Positions 49,450 to 60,991 are shown, counted from the stretch's first letter. The stretch: DNA of 64,000 nt from Streptococcus mitis B6 (GCF_000027165.1 NC_013853.1:930001-994000), one strand, 5' to 3'. Notes: generated from the letters alone by a model not told the origin. Program-made: numbers and translations.

Positions 49450-49497
49450 AGCCTATCATATCAAGCTTTCTAGCCTGTATGATGGGCTCTTTTTTTG
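49450..49497 (+). terminator. pyk terminator
   Basis: AGCCTATCATAT (49450-49461) pairs with GTATGATGGGCT (49478-49489, G-T pairs allowed), followed by C and seven T. Confidence 0.85.
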
Positions 49498-49525
49498 TCC
49501 AGGGAGCAAAAAAGGGCAAAACTTT

Positions 49526-49658
49526 TTATTTTCTACTCAATGCGATGGTATCAATATCAAGTGCGTCAAGCACTGCTTGCTACAGACTTTTTGTAACGTG
49601 AGTATAGATCTAATTGGTAGTTTTCGGATTTATGCCCAAACTGTGACATGATAGCTTT
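49526..49658 (-). pseudogene. Remnant of a tyrosine-recombinase C-terminus
   Basis: On the minus strand 49658-49568 reads KAIMSQFGHKSENYQLDLYS, then RYKKSVASSA and a stop; a one-base shift continues DALDIDTIALSRK and a stop at 49526. The GHKS-x-YQLDLYS pattern resembles the last catalytic region (GH...Y) of phage-type integrases. Everything upstream is missing. The rest of 49498-49710 holds nothing I recognise. The identification rests on a short motif and is tentative. Confidence 0.45.
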
Positions 49659-49711
49659 TAAAGTTATGTTGTTCTTTTACGTAAACTTCATAAAATGTTT
49701 AGTTCAAATAC

Positions 49712-49748
49712 AGAAAAAAATAACTCCCTGATGACTCAAGGAGTTATT
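49712..49748 (-). terminator. ldh terminator
   Basis: On the minus strand AATAACTCC (49748-49740) pairs with GGAGTTATT (49727-49719) and runs into seven T. It ends 11 bp from the ldh stop. Confidence 0.85.
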
Positions 49749-49758
49749 CCTATCTAAA

Positions 49759-50787
<1,029 letters not shown>

Positions 50788-50795
50788 TTATTTTA

Positions 50796-50824
50796 ATTTT
50801 ATCACTTTTAAAAAGCTTTGTCAC
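50796..50824 (-). promoter_or_regulatory. ldh promoter
   Basis: On the minus strand GTGACA (50824-50819), a 17-bp spacer and TAAAAT (50801-50796) form a good promoter. A cre-like ATGTAAACGTTTTAG (50846-50860, 2 mismatches to the CcpA consensus) lies just upstream and could serve ldh or gyrA; that assignment is tentative. Confidence 0.7.
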
Positions 50825-50893
50825 GGATATGCTTTGCAGTTCTTGATGTAAACGTTTTAGCGATTTTAGATACCTGAAATATAGCGGACATTA

Positions 50894-50902
50894 TGGTATA
50901 AT
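50894..50902 (+). promoter_or_regulatory. Extended -10 promoter of gyrA
   Basis: TGGTATAAT, hexamer 50897-50902, lies 38 bp before the gyrA start. No clear -35. Confidence 0.7.
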
Positions 50903-50939
50903 ATAGTTAATTACTAATAGTGAAATGAGGCATTTATTA

Positions 50940-53408
50940 ATGCAGGATAGAAATTTAGTGAATGTCAATCTGACAAAGGAGATGAAGACGAGTTTTATCG
51001 ATTACGCCATGAGTGTTATCGTAGCGCGGGCTCTTCCTGATGTTCGAGATGGCTTGAAACCTGTTCACCGTCGGATTCTCTATGGAATGAATGAATTGGG
51101 TGTTACTCCAGACAAACCCCATAAAAAATCTGCTCGTATTACAGGGGACGTCATGGGTAAATACCACCCACACGGGGATTCCTCTATTTATGAAGCCATG
51201 GTCCGTATGGCTCAATGGTGGAGCTACCGTTACATGCTTGTAGATGGTCATGGAAACTTTGGTTCCATGGATGGTGATGGTGCTGCCGCCCAGCGTTATA
51301 CTGAGGCACGTATGAGCAAGATTGCTCTAGAGATGCTTCGTGATATCAATAAAAATACGGTTGATTTCGTCGATAACTATGATGCCAATGAACGTGAACC
51401 CTTGGTCTTGCCAGCGCGCTTTCCAAACCTTTTGGTCAATGGAGCAACTGGTATTGCTGTTGGGATGGCTACCAACATTCCTCCTCATAACTTGGGTGAA
51501 ACCATTGATGCAGTGAAGTTGGTCATGGACAATCCTGAAGTGACTACCAAGGACTTGATGGAAGTCTTGCCTGGTCCAGATTTTCCAACAGGTGCTCTTG
51601 TCATGGGGAAATCAGGCATTCATAAGGCTTATGAAACAGGTAAAGGTTCTATTGTCCTTCGTTCTCGTACTGAAATTGAAGAAACTAAGACTGGCCGTGA
51701 GCGCATCGTTGTAACGGAATTTCCTTACATGGTCAATAAAACCAAGGTGCATGAGCATATTGTTCGTTTGGTTCAGGAAAAACGCATTGAGGGGATCACA
51801 GCGGTTCGTGATGAATCTAACCGAGAAGGTGTGCGATTTGTTATCGAGGTCAAACGTGATGCCTCTGCAAATGTTATCCTCAATAATCTTTTCAAGATGA
51901 CCCAGATGCAAACCAATTTTGGTTTTAATATGTTGGCGATTCAAAATGGTGTACCGAAGATTTTGTCTCTTCGTCAGATTTTGGATGCTTATATCGAGCA
52001 CCAAAAAGAAGTAGTTGTTCGTCGGACACGTTTTGATAAGGAAAAAGCGGAAGCGCGTGCGCATATCTTAGAAGGTCTCTTGATTGCGCTAGACCATATC
52101 GACGAAGTGATTCGTATCATCCGTGCTAGTGAAACAGACGAAGAAGCTCAAGCCGAGTTGATGAGCAAGTTTAAGCTTTCTGAACGTCAAAGTCAGGCTA
52201 TCCTAGACATGCGCCTTCGTCGTTTGACAGGTTTGGAACGCGATAAGATTCAGTCTGAGTATGATGACTTGTTGGCTCTGATTGCGGATTTGGCGGATAT
52301 TCTTGCTAAGCCAGAACGTGTTTCTCAAATCATTAAAGATGAATTAGACGAAGTTAAGCGTAAGTTTGGCGACCAACGTCGTACAGAGTTGATGGTGGGT
52401 GAAGTCTTGAGTCTTGAAGATGAGGATTTGATTGAAGAATCGGATGTCTTGATTACGCTTTCTAACAAGGGATACATTAAACGTCTGGACCAAGCTGAAT
52501 TTACTGCTCAAAAACGTGGTGGTCGTGGTGTTCAAGGAACAGGTGTTAAGGATGACGATTTTGTCCGAGAGTTAGTGTCGACTAGCACCCATGATCACCT
52601 ACTCTTCTTTACAAATAAAGGACGTGTCTATCGCCTGAAGGGTTATGAAATTCCTGAGTATGGTCGGACGGCCAAAGGTTTACCAGTAGTTAATCTCTTG
52701 AAATTGGATGAAAGCGAAAGTATTCAGACTATTATCAATGTTGAGTCTGAACGCAGCGATGATGCTTACCTCTTCTTCACAACCCGTCATGGTATTGTGA
52801 AGAGAACCAGCGTCAAGGAATTTGCTAACATTCGTCAGAATGGTCTCAAGGCTTTGAACCTCAAGGATGAAGATGAGTTGATTAATGTCTTGTTGACGGA
52901 AGAAGATACGGATATTATCATTGGTACCAAGTTTGGTTATGCAGTTCGTTTTAATCAATCAACTGTTCGTGGCATGAGTCGTATCGCCACTGGTGTGAAA
53001 GGTGTTAACCTTCGTGACGGAGACACAGTTGTTGGTGCTAGTGTGATTACAGACCAGGACGAGGTTCTTATCATTACTGAAAAAGGATATGGTAAGCGTA
53101 CAGTCGCGACTGAATATCCAACAAAAGGTCGTGGTGGTAAAGGGATGAAGACGGCTAATGTGGCTGAGAAAAATGGTCCTCTATCAGGTCTCTTGACTGT
53201 GAAAGGTGATGAAGACTTGATGATTATCACTGATACAGGTGTCATGATTCGAACCAATGTTGCCAATATTTCACAAACAGGGCGTTCAACTATGGGAGTT
53301 AAAGTAATGCGTCTGGATCAAGATGCTAAAATTGTGACCTTTACTACGGTTGCAGCGGCAGAAAAAGAAGAAGTTGGGACAGAAAATGAAACTGAAGGTG
53401 AAGCATAA
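50940..53408 (+). CDS. gyrA: DNA gyrase subunit A
   Basis: Breakage-reunion subunit of gyrase, which introduces negative supercoils and sets cruciform potential. The 822-residue product has the catalytic Tyr120 ([13 protein letters not shown]) and six C-terminal beta-pinwheel blades with the GyrA box QKRGGRGV. The quinolone-resistance region reads [10 protein letters not shown], with Ser81 and Glu85 unchanged, so no common target mutation is present. ATG 50940 was chosen because it places Ser81 and Glu85 at their established numbers; GAGG lies 8-9 bases upstream. Its stop overlaps the srtA start by one base. Confidence 0.97.
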   Translation: MQDRNLVNVNLTKEMKTSFIDYAMSVIVARALPDVRDGLKPVHRRILYGMNELGVTPDKPHKKSARITGDVMGKYHPHGDSSIYEAMVRMAQWWSYRYMLVDGHGNFGSMDGDGAAAQRYTEARMSKIALEMLRDINKNTVDFVDNYDANEREPLVLPARFPNLLVNGATGIAVGMATNIPPHNLGETIDAVKLVMDNPEVTTKDLMEVLPGPDFPTGALVMGKSGIHKAYETGKGSIVLRSRTEIEETKTGRERIVVTEFPYMVNKTKVHEHIVRLVQEKRIEGITAVRDESNREGVRFVIEVKRDASANVILNNLFKMTQMQTNFGFNMLAIQNGVPKILSLRQILDAYIEHQKEVVVRRTRFDKEKAEARAHILEGLLIALDHIDEVIRIIRASETDEEAQAELMSKFKLSERQSQAILDMRLRRLTGLERDKIQSEYDDLLALIADLADILAKPERVSQIIKDELDEVKRKFGDQRRTELMVGEVLSLEDEDLIEESDVLITLSNKGYIKRLDQAEFTAQKRGGRGVQGTGVKDDDFVRELVSTSTHDHLLFFTNKGRVYRLKGYEIPEYGRTAKGLPVVNLLKLDESESIQTIINVESERSDDAYLFFTTRHGIVKRTSVKEFANIRQNGLKALNLKDEDELINVLLTEEDTDIIIGTKFGYAVRFNQSTVRGMSRIATGVKGVNLRDGDTVVGASVITDQDEVLIITEKGYGKRTVATEYPTKGRGGKGMKTANVAEKNGPLSGLLTVKGDEDLMIITDTGVMIRTNVANISQTGRSTMGVKVMRLDQDAKIVTFTTVAAAEKEEVGTENETEGEA

Positions 53409-54151
53409 TGTCTCAAAAAAATAATAAGAAGAAAAACAAACGAAAAAATCTACTGACAAATATTCTAGCAGGATTTCTGATACTACTATCAATTGCTTTG
53501 ATTTTTAATGCTAAAATTCGTGATATTTTCATAGTTTGGAATACCAATAAGTACCAAGTTAGTCAGGTATCAAAAGAAAAAATAGAAGAAAATCAGGATA
53601 CAGAAGGAAATTTTGATTTTGATTCTGTCAATGCTATCTCTTCTGAAGCGGTTCTAGCTTCTCAATGGGATGCTCAAAAATTACCAGTTATCGGCGGAAT
53701 TGCAGTCCCTGAATTAGAAATGAATCTACCAATTTTTAAAGGGCTGGATAATGTCAATCTCTTCTATGGTGCTGGTACGATGAAACGCGATCAAGTGATG
53801 GGGAAAGGAAATTATAGTCTAGCTAGTCATCATATTTTTGGTGTCAATAATGCTAATAAAATATTATTTTCTCCTTTGGATAACGCTAAAAATGGTATGA
53901 AGATTTATCTAACCGATAAAAATAAAGTTTATACTTATGAAATACGTGAAGTCAAACGTGTTACACCGGATCGTGTTGATGAAGTTGATGATAGAGATGG
54001 GGTCAATGAGATTACATTAGTAACCTGTGAAGACCTTGCTGCTACAGAACGTATTATTGTAAAAGGCGATTTGAAAGAAACAAAAGATTATTCACAAACA
54101 TCTGATGAAATCCTAACAGCTTTCAATCAACCATATAAACAATTTTATTAA
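53408..54151 (+). CDS. srtA: Sortase A (class A)
   Basis: A membrane transpeptidase that cuts LPXTG between Thr and Gly and joins proteins to the cell wall. The 247-residue protein has a basic N-terminus, one membrane helix (about 14-34) and the sortase fold with His141 (SLASHHIFG), Cys207 (LVTCED) and Arg215 (TERIIVKGD). The start ATG shares its A with the gyrA stop (TAATG), so it is translationally coupled to gyrA, the arrangement conserved in streptococci. The two LPNTG proteins in this window are expected substrates. Confidence 0.97.
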   Translation: MSQKNNKKKNKRKNLLTNILAGFLILLSIALIFNAKIRDIFIVWNTNKYQVSQVSKEKIEENQDTEGNFDFDSVNAISSEAVLASQWDAQKLPVIGGIAVPELEMNLPIFKGLDNVNLFYGAGTMKRDQVMGKGNYSLASHHIFGVNNANKILFSPLDNAKNGMKIYLTDKNKVYTYEIREVKRVTPDRVDEVDDRDGVNEITLVTCEDLAATERIIVKGDLKETKDYSQTSDEILTAFNQPYKQFY

Positions 54152-54154
54152 TAC

Positions 54155-54189
54155 AAATCAGTGAAATCATGGATTTCACTGATTTTTTA
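54155..54189 (+). terminator. gyrA-srtA terminator
   Basis: A perfect 14-bp stem (AAATCAGTGAAATC 54155-54168, GATTTCACTGATTT 54172-54185) with a 3-base loop and T run. Confidence 0.9.
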
Positions 54190-54221
54190 AGATTTTCATA
54201 AAAATAAACTTTTATGAAATG

Positions 54222-54260
54222 CGGAAAACGCTTCCTAAAACCTAAAGTTTGTGATATAAT
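54222..54260 (+). promoter_or_regulatory. Promoter of the FNT channel gene with a cre-like site
   Basis: Extended -10 TGATATAAT (hexamer 54255-54260). GGAAAACGCTTCCT at about 54223-54236, over the -35 position, resembles a CcpA cre site with two mismatches. Repression by CcpA on sugars is possible; not shown. Confidence 0.45.
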
Positions 54261-54289
54261 TATCAGGTAAAAATTTTTAGGAGTTTATT

Positions 54290-55087
54290 ATGGTTTCTTC
54301 AGAATTTATCTCAAAGATTGAATTTGCTTGCAAGAAGAAAGAAAGTCTTTATAGTCAAAGCAAATTTAAGTATGCGATTCGTTCCATGTTTGCAGGTGCA
54401 TTTTTGACCTTCAGTACTGCTGCTGGTGCAGTTGGGGCTGACTTGATTAATAAAATTGCACCAGGTAGTGGACGTTTCCTCTTCCCATTTGTCTTTGCTT
54501 GGGGATTGGCCTACATTGTTTTCTTGAATGCCGAGTTGGTAACATCAAATATGATGTTCTTGACTGCTGGTAGTTTCTTGAAAAAAATCTCTTGGAGAAA
54601 AACAGCTGAGATTTTACTTTACTGTACCTTGTTTAACCTTATCGGGGCTTTGATAGCAGGTTGGGGCTTTGCCCACTCAGCAGCTTATGCACATCTGACA
54701 CACGATAGTTTCATCTCAGGGGTTGTTGAGATGAAGTTAGGCCGTTCAAATGAATTAATCTTGCTTGAGGCGATTTTGGCAAATATTTTCGTAAATATTG
54801 CGATTCTGTCATTTGTTTTGGTCAAAGATGGTGGTGCCAAACTTTGGCTTGTGTTGTCAGCTATTTACATGTTTGTATTCTTAACAAACGAGCACATTGC
54901 GGCGAACTTTGCTTCTTTCGCGATTGTGAAATTCAGTGTTGCTGCTGATACTATTGCTAACTTCGGTGTTGGAAATATGCTCCGTCACTGGGGAGTAACC
55001 TTCATTGGAAACTTTATCGGAGGCGGCCTCTTGATGGGTCTTCCATATGCCTTCCTCAATAAAAACGAAGATACTTATGTAGATTAA
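54290..55087 (+). CDS. Formate/nitrite transporter (FNT) family channel
   Basis: The 265-residue protein has six hydrophobic segments and FNT signature regions (RSMFAGAFLTFSTAAGAVGA, LVTSNMMFLTAG near the first half-helix). FNT proteins form pentameric channels for formate, nitrite or lactate-like monovalent acids. In streptococci, with pyruvate formate-lyase, formate is the likely cargo, but the sequence alone does not decide it. RBS TAGGAG precedes ATG 54290. It stands alone between two terminators. Confidence 0.88.
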   Translation: MVSSEFISKIEFACKKKESLYSQSKFKYAIRSMFAGAFLTFSTAAGAVGADLINKIAPGSGRFLFPFVFAWGLAYIVFLNAELVTSNMMFLTAGSFLKKISWRKTAEILLYCTLFNLIGALIAGWGFAHSAAYAHLTHDSFISGVVEMKLGRSNELILLEAILANIFVNIAILSFVLVKDGGAKLWLVLSAIYMFVFLTNEHIAANFASFAIVKFSVAADTIANFGVGNMLRHWGVTFIGNFIGGGLLMGLPYAFLNKNEDTYVD

Positions 55088-55094
55088 GAAAATG

Positions 55095-55119
55095 AGCACG
55101 ATTGAGTCGTGCTTTTTTC
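55095..55119 (+). terminator. Terminator of the FNT gene
   Basis: AGCACGA (55095-55101) / TCGTGCT (55107-55113) followed by T6, 7 bp after the stop. Confidence 0.9.
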
Positions 55120-55173
55120 AATTTTGTAAGAAGTAATAGCCACTCCTTATATCAAAATATAGAAAAGAGGTAT

Positions 55174-55202
55174 TAGTCAAGATAGGCCGACAGTGCTAGA
55201 AT
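55174..55202 (+). promoter_or_regulatory. Promoter of the sulfhydrylase gene
   Basis: TAGTCA (55174-55179), a 17-bp spacer and an extended TGC-TAGAAT (-10 at 55197-55202). A regulator site (for example CmbR type) is plausible but not recognisable to me. Confidence 0.6.
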
Positions 55203-55233
55203 ATCCTTAATGAAACTATATGGAGGTCACCTT

Positions 55234-56514
55234 ATGACTCGTGATTTTAAATTTGAAACTTTGCAACTACATGCTGGTCAAGTTGTGGATCCAGCTACTA
55301 AGTCTCGTGCAGTGCCGATTTATCAAACAACATCCTTCGTTTTTGATGACACGCAGGAAGGTGCCGATTTGTTTGCCTTGAGAAAACCAGGCAACATTTA
55401 TACTCGTATCACCAATCCTACAACAGCTGCCTTTGAAGAAAGAATTGCTGCTCTTGAAGGTGGTGTTGGAGCTCTTGCAACAGCATCAGGTATGGCTGCA
55501 GTGACTTATACGATTTTAGCGCTTGCCCATGCAGGTGACCATGTAGTGGCTGCTTCGACTATTTACGGTGGAACCTTCAATCTTTTGAAAGAAACCCTTC
55601 CTCGTTATGGGATCACAACAACCTTTGTCGATGTGGATAATTTGGAGGAAGTAGAAGCAGCAATCAATAATAATACCAAGCTTGTCTTGATTGAAACCTT
55701 GGGCAACCCCTTGATTAACATTCCAGACTTGGAAAAATTGGCAGAGATTGCTCATAAGCATCAGATTCCACTTGTTTCTGACAATACATTTGCTACACCT
55801 TATTTGATTAACGTCTTCTCTCACGGCGTAGATATTGCCATTCATTCTGCGACTAAGTTTATCGGTGGGCATGGTACGACTATTGGTGGAGTGATTGTCG
55901 ATAGCGGTCGTTTTGACTGGGCGGCTTCAGGGAAATTCCCTCAATTTGTTGAGGAAGACCCAAGCTACCACAATTTGAGCTATACTCGTGATGTCGGTGC
56001 AGCAGCCTTTATTATAGCTGTCCGTGTTCAATTGCTCCGTGATACAGGTGCAGCCTTGTCACCATTTAATGCCTTTCTCTTGCTCCAAGGACTTGAAACC
56101 CTTTCACTTCGTGTGGAACGTCATGTACAAAATGCAGAGAAAATTGTTGATTTCCTTGTCAACCATCCTAAGGTAGAAAAAGTTAACTATCCAAAATTGG
56201 CTGATAGTCCTTATCATGCCTTGGCTGAGAAATACTTGCCAAAAGGTGTGGGCTCAATCTTTACCTTCCATGTCAAAGGTGGCGAGGAAGAAGCACGCAA
56301 GGTTATTGATCATTTAGAAATCTTTTCTGACCTAGCAAACGTGGCAGATGCTAAATCGCTTGTTGTCCATCCAGCAACAACCACTCACGGTCAATTGTCA
56401 GAAAAAGACCTAGAAGCAGCAGGTGTCACACCAAACCAAATTCGCTTGTCTATCGGACTTGAAAATGTAGATGATTTGATTGAGGACTTGCGCTTGGCCT
56501 TGGAAAAAATTTAA
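55234..56514 (+). CDS. O-acetylhomoserine/O-acetylserine sulfhydrylase
   Basis: A PLP enzyme of the Cys/Met metabolism family, 426 residues. Motifs: YTRITNPT, ALATASGMAAV, LIETLGNPL, SDNTFATPYL and the PLP-binding Lys in HSATKFIGGHGTT. The length and GGHGTTIGG loop fit the MetY-type enzyme that makes homocysteine (or cysteine) from O-acetyl substrates with sulfide, rather than cystathionine synthase. ATG 55234 has TGGAGG 8 bases upstream; the ATG at 55210 lies before that RBS. It is a single-gene unit with its own promoter and terminator. Confidence 0.9.
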   Translation: MTRDFKFETLQLHAGQVVDPATKSRAVPIYQTTSFVFDDTQEGADLFALRKPGNIYTRITNPTTAAFEERIAALEGGVGALATASGMAAVTYTILALAHAGDHVVAASTIYGGTFNLLKETLPRYGITTTFVDVDNLEEVEAAINNNTKLVLIETLGNPLINIPDLEKLAEIAHKHQIPLVSDNTFATPYLINVFSHGVDIAIHSATKFIGGHGTTIGGVIVDSGRFDWAASGKFPQFVEEDPSYHNLSYTRDVGAAAFIIAVRVQLLRDTGAALSPFNAFLLLQGLETLSLRVERHVQNAEKIVDFLVNHPKVEKVNYPKLADSPYHALAEKYLPKGVGSIFTFHVKGGEEEARKVIDHLEIFSDLANVADAKSLVVHPATTTHGQLSEKDLEAAGVTPNQIRLSIGLENVDDLIEDLRLALEKI

Positions 56515-56527
56515 AGTAAAAGAAGAT

Positions 56528-56556
56528 AAACAGTGGGTTTCGACTCACTGTTTTTG
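56528..56556 (+). terminator. Terminator of the sulfhydrylase gene
   Basis: AAACAGTGGG (56528-56537) / CTCACTGTTT (56544-56553) with one G-T pair and a following T run. Confidence 0.8.
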
Positions 56557-56571
56557 ATTTTCCCTTAGGCA

Positions 56572-56580
56572 TGATATAAT
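56572..56580 (+). promoter_or_regulatory. Promoter of the DUF2130 gene
   Basis: Extended -10 TGATATAAT, hexamer 56575-56580, 29 bp before ATG 56610. Confidence 0.65.
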
Positions 56581-56609
56581 GGTTACAGAAGTCTAGAAAG
56601 AGGAACGAT

Positions 56610-57944
56610 ATGAACGAAATCAAATGTCCCAACTGTGGGGAAGTCTTTACAGTAAATGAAAGCCAGTATGCCGAACTTTTGTCCCAAGTGAGAACAGCAG
56701 AGTTTGATAAGGAACTACAGGATCGCATGAAGCAGGAACTGGCTTTGGCTGAGCAAAAGGCCATGAATGAACAACAGTCTAAACTAGCTCAAAAAGACCA
56801 AGAAATTGCGCAATTACAGAGTCAAATCCAAAACTTTGATACAGAGAAAGAATTGGCCAAGAAAGAGGTTGAACAGATAAGCCATGAGGCACTATTGGCT
56901 AAGGACAAGGAAGTACAGGCCTTGGAAAATCAATTGGCGACCGTGCGTTTGGAACATGAAAATCAGCTACAAAAGACCCTTTCTGACCTAGAAAAAGAAC
57001 GAGATCAGGTCAAAAACCAGCTTCTCTTACAAGAAAAAGAAAATGAGCTTTCTCTTGCTTCTGTTAAACAAAACTATGAAGCACAGCTCAAGGCAGCTAG
57101 TGAACAGGTCGAGTTCTATAAGAATTTCAAAGCCCAACAATCTACAAAAGCTATCGGGGAAAGTCTGGAACAGTATGCGGAAAGTGAGTTTAACAAGGTC
57201 CGCAGTTTTGCCTTTCCAAATGCTTACTTTGAGAAGGATAATAAGGTTTCAGCGCGTGGGTCTAAGGGGGACTTTATTTTCCGTGAGAGTGATGAAAATG
57301 GAGTTGAAATCATTTCCATCATGTTTGAGATGAAAAATGAAGCGGACGGAACAGAGAAGAAGCACAAGAATGCAGATTTTTACAAGGAATTGGACAAGGA
57401 CCGTCGGGAGAAGAACTGTGAGTATGCGGTTTTGGTGACTATGCTTGAGGCCGATAATGACTACTTTAATACGGGGATTGTTGATGTCAGCCACGAGTAT
57501 GAAAAGATGTATGTGGTTCGTCCTCAATTCTTTATTCAGTTGATTGGGCTCTTGCGTAATGCGGCGCTTAATTCCCTAAAATACAAGCAAGAGTTGGCCT
57601 TGGTTCGGGAGCAAAATATTGATATCACACATTTTGAGGAAGACTTGGATGCCTTTAAACTAGCCTTTGCCAAGAACTACAACTCTGCTTCGACCAACTT
57701 TGGCAAAGCTATTGATGAAATCGACAAGGCCATCAAACGCATGGAAGAAGTTAAGAAATTCCTGACAACATCTGAAAACCAACTTCGCCTTGCTAACAAT
57801 AAGTTGGAAGATGTTTCAGTTAAAAAATTGACTCGAAAAAATCCAACCATGAAAGCGAAATTTGAAGCACTGAAAAGGGAATTAGAAAGCAAAAATGAAC
57901 GGTATTATCAACTTAAAAAAAGAAGCGGGGATGACCTCGCATGA
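56610..57944 (+). CDS. DUF2130 coiled-coil protein
   Basis: 444 residues. The N-terminus holds a zinc-ribbon start ([13 protein letters not shown]), then a long coiled coil (about 25-175, rich in Glu, Lys and Gln). The DUF2130 domain follows (about 175-390, with [23 protein letters not shown] and the [10 protein letters not shown] / [14 protein letters not shown] pair that resembles a PD-(D/E)XK nuclease core), and a second coil (about 375-440). Function is not established. Nuclease relatedness is my inference from the FxMKxE-type motif. Its last 50 bases overlap the truB start. Confidence 0.85.
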   Translation: MNEIKCPNCGEVFTVNESQYAELLSQVRTAEFDKELQDRMKQELALAEQKAMNEQQSKLAQKDQEIAQLQSQIQNFDTEKELAKKEVEQISHEALLAKDKEVQALENQLATVRLEHENQLQKTLSDLEKERDQVKNQLLLQEKENELSLASVKQNYEAQLKAASEQVEFYKNFKAQQSTKAIGESLEQYAESEFNKVRSFAFPNAYFEKDNKVSARGSKGDFIFRESDENGVEIISIMFEMKNEADGTEKKHKNADFYKELDKDRREKNCEYAVLVTMLEADNDYFNTGIVDVSHEYEKMYVVRPQFFIQLIGLLRNAALNSLKYKQELALVREQNIDITHFEEDLDAFKLAFAKNYNSASTNFGKAIDEIDKAIKRMEEVKKFLTTSENQLRLANNKLEDVSVKKLTRKNPTMKAKFEALKRELESKNERYYQLKKRSGDDLA

Positions 57945-58773
57945 TGCGGTTTTTAAACTGCGTAAGATTTTGGGAACCAAGAAAATTGGTCATGGTGGGA
58001 CCTTGGATCCGGATGTAGTTGGTGTTTTACCGATTGCGGTTGGCAAGGCGACACGCTTGGTCGAGTTTATGCAGGACGAGGGCAAGGTCTATGAGGGGGA
58101 AATTACTCTCGGCTATTCCACGACGACTGAGGATGCCAGTGGGGAAGTGGTCGCAGAGACACCTGTTTTATCGCCCTTGGATGAAAAGCTTGTTGATGAA
58201 GCAATCGCCAGTCTGACAGGACCTATTATTCAAATTCCGCCTATGTATTCGGCAGTCAAGGTCAATGGTCGCAAGCTCTATGAGTATGCGCGTGCTGGAC
58301 AGGAAGTGGAGCGTCCAGAACGTCAGGTGACCATTTATCAATTTGAACGAACAAGTCCAATTTCTTATGAGGGTCATCTTGCACGCTTTACTTTTCGTGT
58401 GAAATGCAGTAAGGGGACTTACATCCGTACCTTGTCAGTTGACTTAGGAGAAAAACTTGGTTATGCGGCTCATATGTCACATCTGACTCGAACTAGTGCA
58501 GCTGGTTTGCAACTAGAAGATGCTCTTACCTTGGAAGAAATTGCTGAAAAAGTGGAGGCTGTTCAATTGGACTTTCTCCATCCTCTAGAGATTGGGACAG
58601 GCGACCTTGTTAAAGTTTTCCTAACTCAAGAAGAGGCTACAGAAGTACGCTTTGGTCGTTTTATCGAGCTCGACCAAACAGAACAAGAATTAGCTGCCTT
58701 TGAAGATGACAAATTGCTAGCCATTCTAGAAAAACGGGATAATCTCTATAAGCCACGAAAGGTTTTTAACTAG
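57895..58773 (+). CDS. truB: tRNA pseudouridine synthase B
   Basis: Converts U55 to pseudouridine in the tRNA T-loop. The 292-residue protein begins [19 protein letters not shown]; catalytic Asp38 lies in [30 protein letters not shown] and the C-terminal extension are normal. ATG 57895 has AGAAAG upstream inside the DUF2130 gene, and the frames overlap by 50 bp, implying translational coupling. No in-frame later ATG retains the catalytic N-terminus. Confidence 0.96.
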   Translation: MNGIINLKKEAGMTSHDAVFKLRKILGTKKIGHGGTLDPDVVGVLPIAVGKATRLVEFMQDEGKVYEGEITLGYSTTTEDASGEVVAETPVLSPLDEKLVDEAIASLTGPIIQIPPMYSAVKVNGRKLYEYARAGQEVERPERQVTIYQFERTSPISYEGHLARFTFRVKCSKGTYIRTLSVDLGEKLGYAAHMSHLTRTSAAGLQLEDALTLEEIAEKVEAVQLDFLHPLEIGTGDLVKVFLTQEEATEVRFGRFIELDQTEQELAAFEDDKLLAILEKRDNLYKPRKVFN

Positions 58774-58884
58774 TATAATTAGAGTGTAGGATTTGAATTC
58801 TTCCCCTAGACTATCCAAAACCAGACTATAAATTTTGTAAAAAATGTGATAGAATAGACCACGGATAAAAAAACGGAGGATAGC

Positions 58885-59523
58885 ATGCAAAATAGACCAA
58901 TCATTATCGGAGTGACAGGTGGTTCTGGTGGAGGTAAGACCAGTGTTTCAAGAGCCATTTTATCGCATTTTCCTGATGAAAAGATTTCCATGATTGAACA
59001 TGATTCATACTACAAGGATCAGTCTCATTTGACCTTTGAAGAGCGTGTCAAAACCAACTACGACCATCCTTTTGCCTTTGATACAGACTTGATGATCGAG
59101 CAGATTAAGGAATTGTTGGCAGGGCGTCCGGTGGACATCCCGACCTATGACTATACAGAGCATACACGAAGCAGCAAGACCTATCGTCAAGATCCTCAAG
59201 ATGTCTTTATCGTTGAGGGGATTTTGGTCTTGGAGGACAAGCGCCTGCGCGATTTGATGGATATCAAGATTTTTGTGGATACAGATGATGATGTGCGCAT
59301 TATTCGTCGTATTAAGCGCGATATGGAAGAACGTGGCCGTAGCCTTGATAGCGTTATTGACCAGTATCTAGGCGTGGTCAAACCCATGTACCACCAGTTT
59401 ATCGAGCCAACCAAGCGGTATGCTGATATTGTCATTCCTGAAGGGGTCAGCAATACAGTTGCTATTGACCTGTTGACGACCAAAATTGCAAAGATTTTGG
59501 AAGAAGCTCGAAATAGTAAATAA
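58885..59523 (+). CDS. udk: Uridine kinase
   Basis: Phosphorylates uridine and cytidine in pyrimidine salvage. 212 residues; P-loop [12 protein letters not shown] (residues 9-20), [13 protein letters not shown], the DHPFAFD substrate loop and [12 protein letters not shown] lid. ACGGAGGA lies before ATG 58885. A TGATAGAAT about 30 bp upstream is the likely extended -10. Confidence 0.96.
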   Translation: MQNRPIIIGVTGGSGGGKTSVSRAILSHFPDEKISMIEHDSYYKDQSHLTFEERVKTNYDHPFAFDTDLMIEQIKELLAGRPVDIPTYDYTEHTRSSKTYRQDPQDVFIVEGILVLEDKRLRDLMDIKIFVDTDDDVRIIRRIKRDMEERGRSLDSVIDQYLGVVKPMYHQFIEPTKRYADIVIPEGVSNTVAIDLLTTKIAKILEEARNSK

Positions 59524-59531
59524 TTAGACGT

Positions 59532-59552
59532 GGAGGCCTTGCCTCCTTTTTC
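59532..59552 (+). terminator. udk terminator
   Basis: GGAGGC (59532-59537) / GCCTCC (59541-59546) with a 3-base loop and T5. Confidence 0.8.
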
Positions 59553-59604
59553 TATTTTTCTCTCATAATGGTACATAAATGGAGATTTTTAGGCATATTT
59601 TTGG

Positions 59605-59610
59605 TATAAT
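59605..59610 (+). promoter_or_regulatory. Promoter of the xseA-recN operon
   Basis: TATAAT (59605-59610), 41 bp before xseA. No strong TGn or -35. Confidence 0.6.
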
Positions 59611-59650
59611 AATACCCATGAAAGAGCAAGAAAATGAATAGTAGGTGGAG

Positions 59651-60991
59651 ATGGAAAAGTATTTATCAGTAACAACTTTGACCAAGTATCTGAAAATGAA
59701 TTTCGATAAAGACCCTTACTTGGAACGGGTCTATTTAACTGGTCAAGTTTCCAACTTTCGTAAACGACCTACTCACCAATATTTCTCCCTAAAAGATGAC
59801 CATGCAGTTATTCAAGCGACCATCTGGTCTGGGATTTATCAGAAATTAGGCTTCGACCTTGAAGAAGGGATGAAGATCAATGTGATTGGGCGTGTGCAGG
59901 TCTATGAACCAAGTGGTAGCTACTCCATCATCATTGAAAAGGCAGAGCCTGATGGAGTTGGTGCGCTTGCGATTCAGTTTGAACAACTCAAGAAAAAATT
60001 GACAGAAGAAGGCCTGTTTCAAGAACGTTTCAAGCAACCTCTGCCCCAATTTTCTAATAGAATTGGTGTAGTGACCAGTCGCAGTGGAGCCGTTATTCGA
60101 GATATTATTACGACCGTCAGCAGGCGATTTCCAGGTATCGATATCCTGCTTTATCCAACTAAGGTGCAAGGTGAAGGGGCAGCAGAAGAAATTGCTCGAA
60201 ATATTGCGCGTGCTAATCAACAGGACGATTTGGATTTGCTGATTATTGGTCGTGGTGGAGGTTCTATCGAGGATCTTTGGGCCTTTAACGAAGAAATTGT
60301 GGTACGAGCTATTTTTGAATCTCGTTTGCCAGTTATTTCTAGTGTGGGGCATGAGACGGATGTGACCTTGGCAGATTTTGTGGCAGATCGACGCGCTGCA
60401 ACGCCAACAGCAGCGGCTGAACTGGCCACACCTGTGACCAAGTTGGATCTATTAGCTCATTTGCAAAATCAAGAAAAACGGATGGCAACAGCAGTCCAAA
60501 ATGTCCTATCTAAGAAACAAGAATCTTTAAAAAAATGCAGTCAGTCTGTTATTTTTAGACAACCAGAGCGCTTGTATGATGGCTATTTGCAACGGTTAGA
60601 TCAATTACAACTGCGCTTAAAACAAAGTTTGCGAACACGGATTTCTGATAATAAACAGCTAGTCCAAGCAAGGACGCATCGACTGGTACAATTATCACCC
60701 GTTACCAAAATCCAACGCTATCAAGACCGTCTAGGTCAGTTGGACAAGCTTCTCCGTAGCCAAATGGCGCTGGTTTATGATGCCAAGGTTGCTGAGGTGA
60801 AACGACTTTCGGAAGCCTTGCTCATGTTGGATACCAGCCGAATCGTTGCGCGTGGTTATGCTATTGTCAAAAAAGAAGAGTCCGTTGTAGATTCGGTTGA
60901 GAGTTTGAAGAAAAAAGACCAAGTGACGCTTTTGATGCGGGATGGTCGAGTAGAATTAGAGGTTAAAGATGTCAAAACAAAAGAAATTTGA
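59651..60991 (+). CDS. xseA: Exodeoxyribonuclease VII large subunit
   Basis: Catalytic subunit of ExoVII, which degrades single-stranded DNA. 446 residues: N-terminal OB-fold ([20 protein letters not shown]), central nuclease domain ([48 protein letters not shown]) and a C-terminal coiled coil. ATG 59651 has AGGTGGAG directly upstream; the in-frame GTG at 59645 lies within that RBS. It overlaps xseB by 23 bp. Confidence 0.96.

Noticed and set aside
49442..49651. 69-codon plus-strand ORF after pyk
   Set aside because: It runs through the pyk terminator hairpin and has no RBS; the minus-strand integrase-like reading explains the region better.
50940..53408. Quinolone-resistance mutation in GyrA
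   Set aside because: Ser81 and Glu85 are the susceptible residues; nothing unusual in the QRDR.
59620..59643. Seven-codon ORF (MKEQENE) before xseA
   Set aside because: No RBS, and it starts within a few bases of the predicted mRNA start; likely chance.
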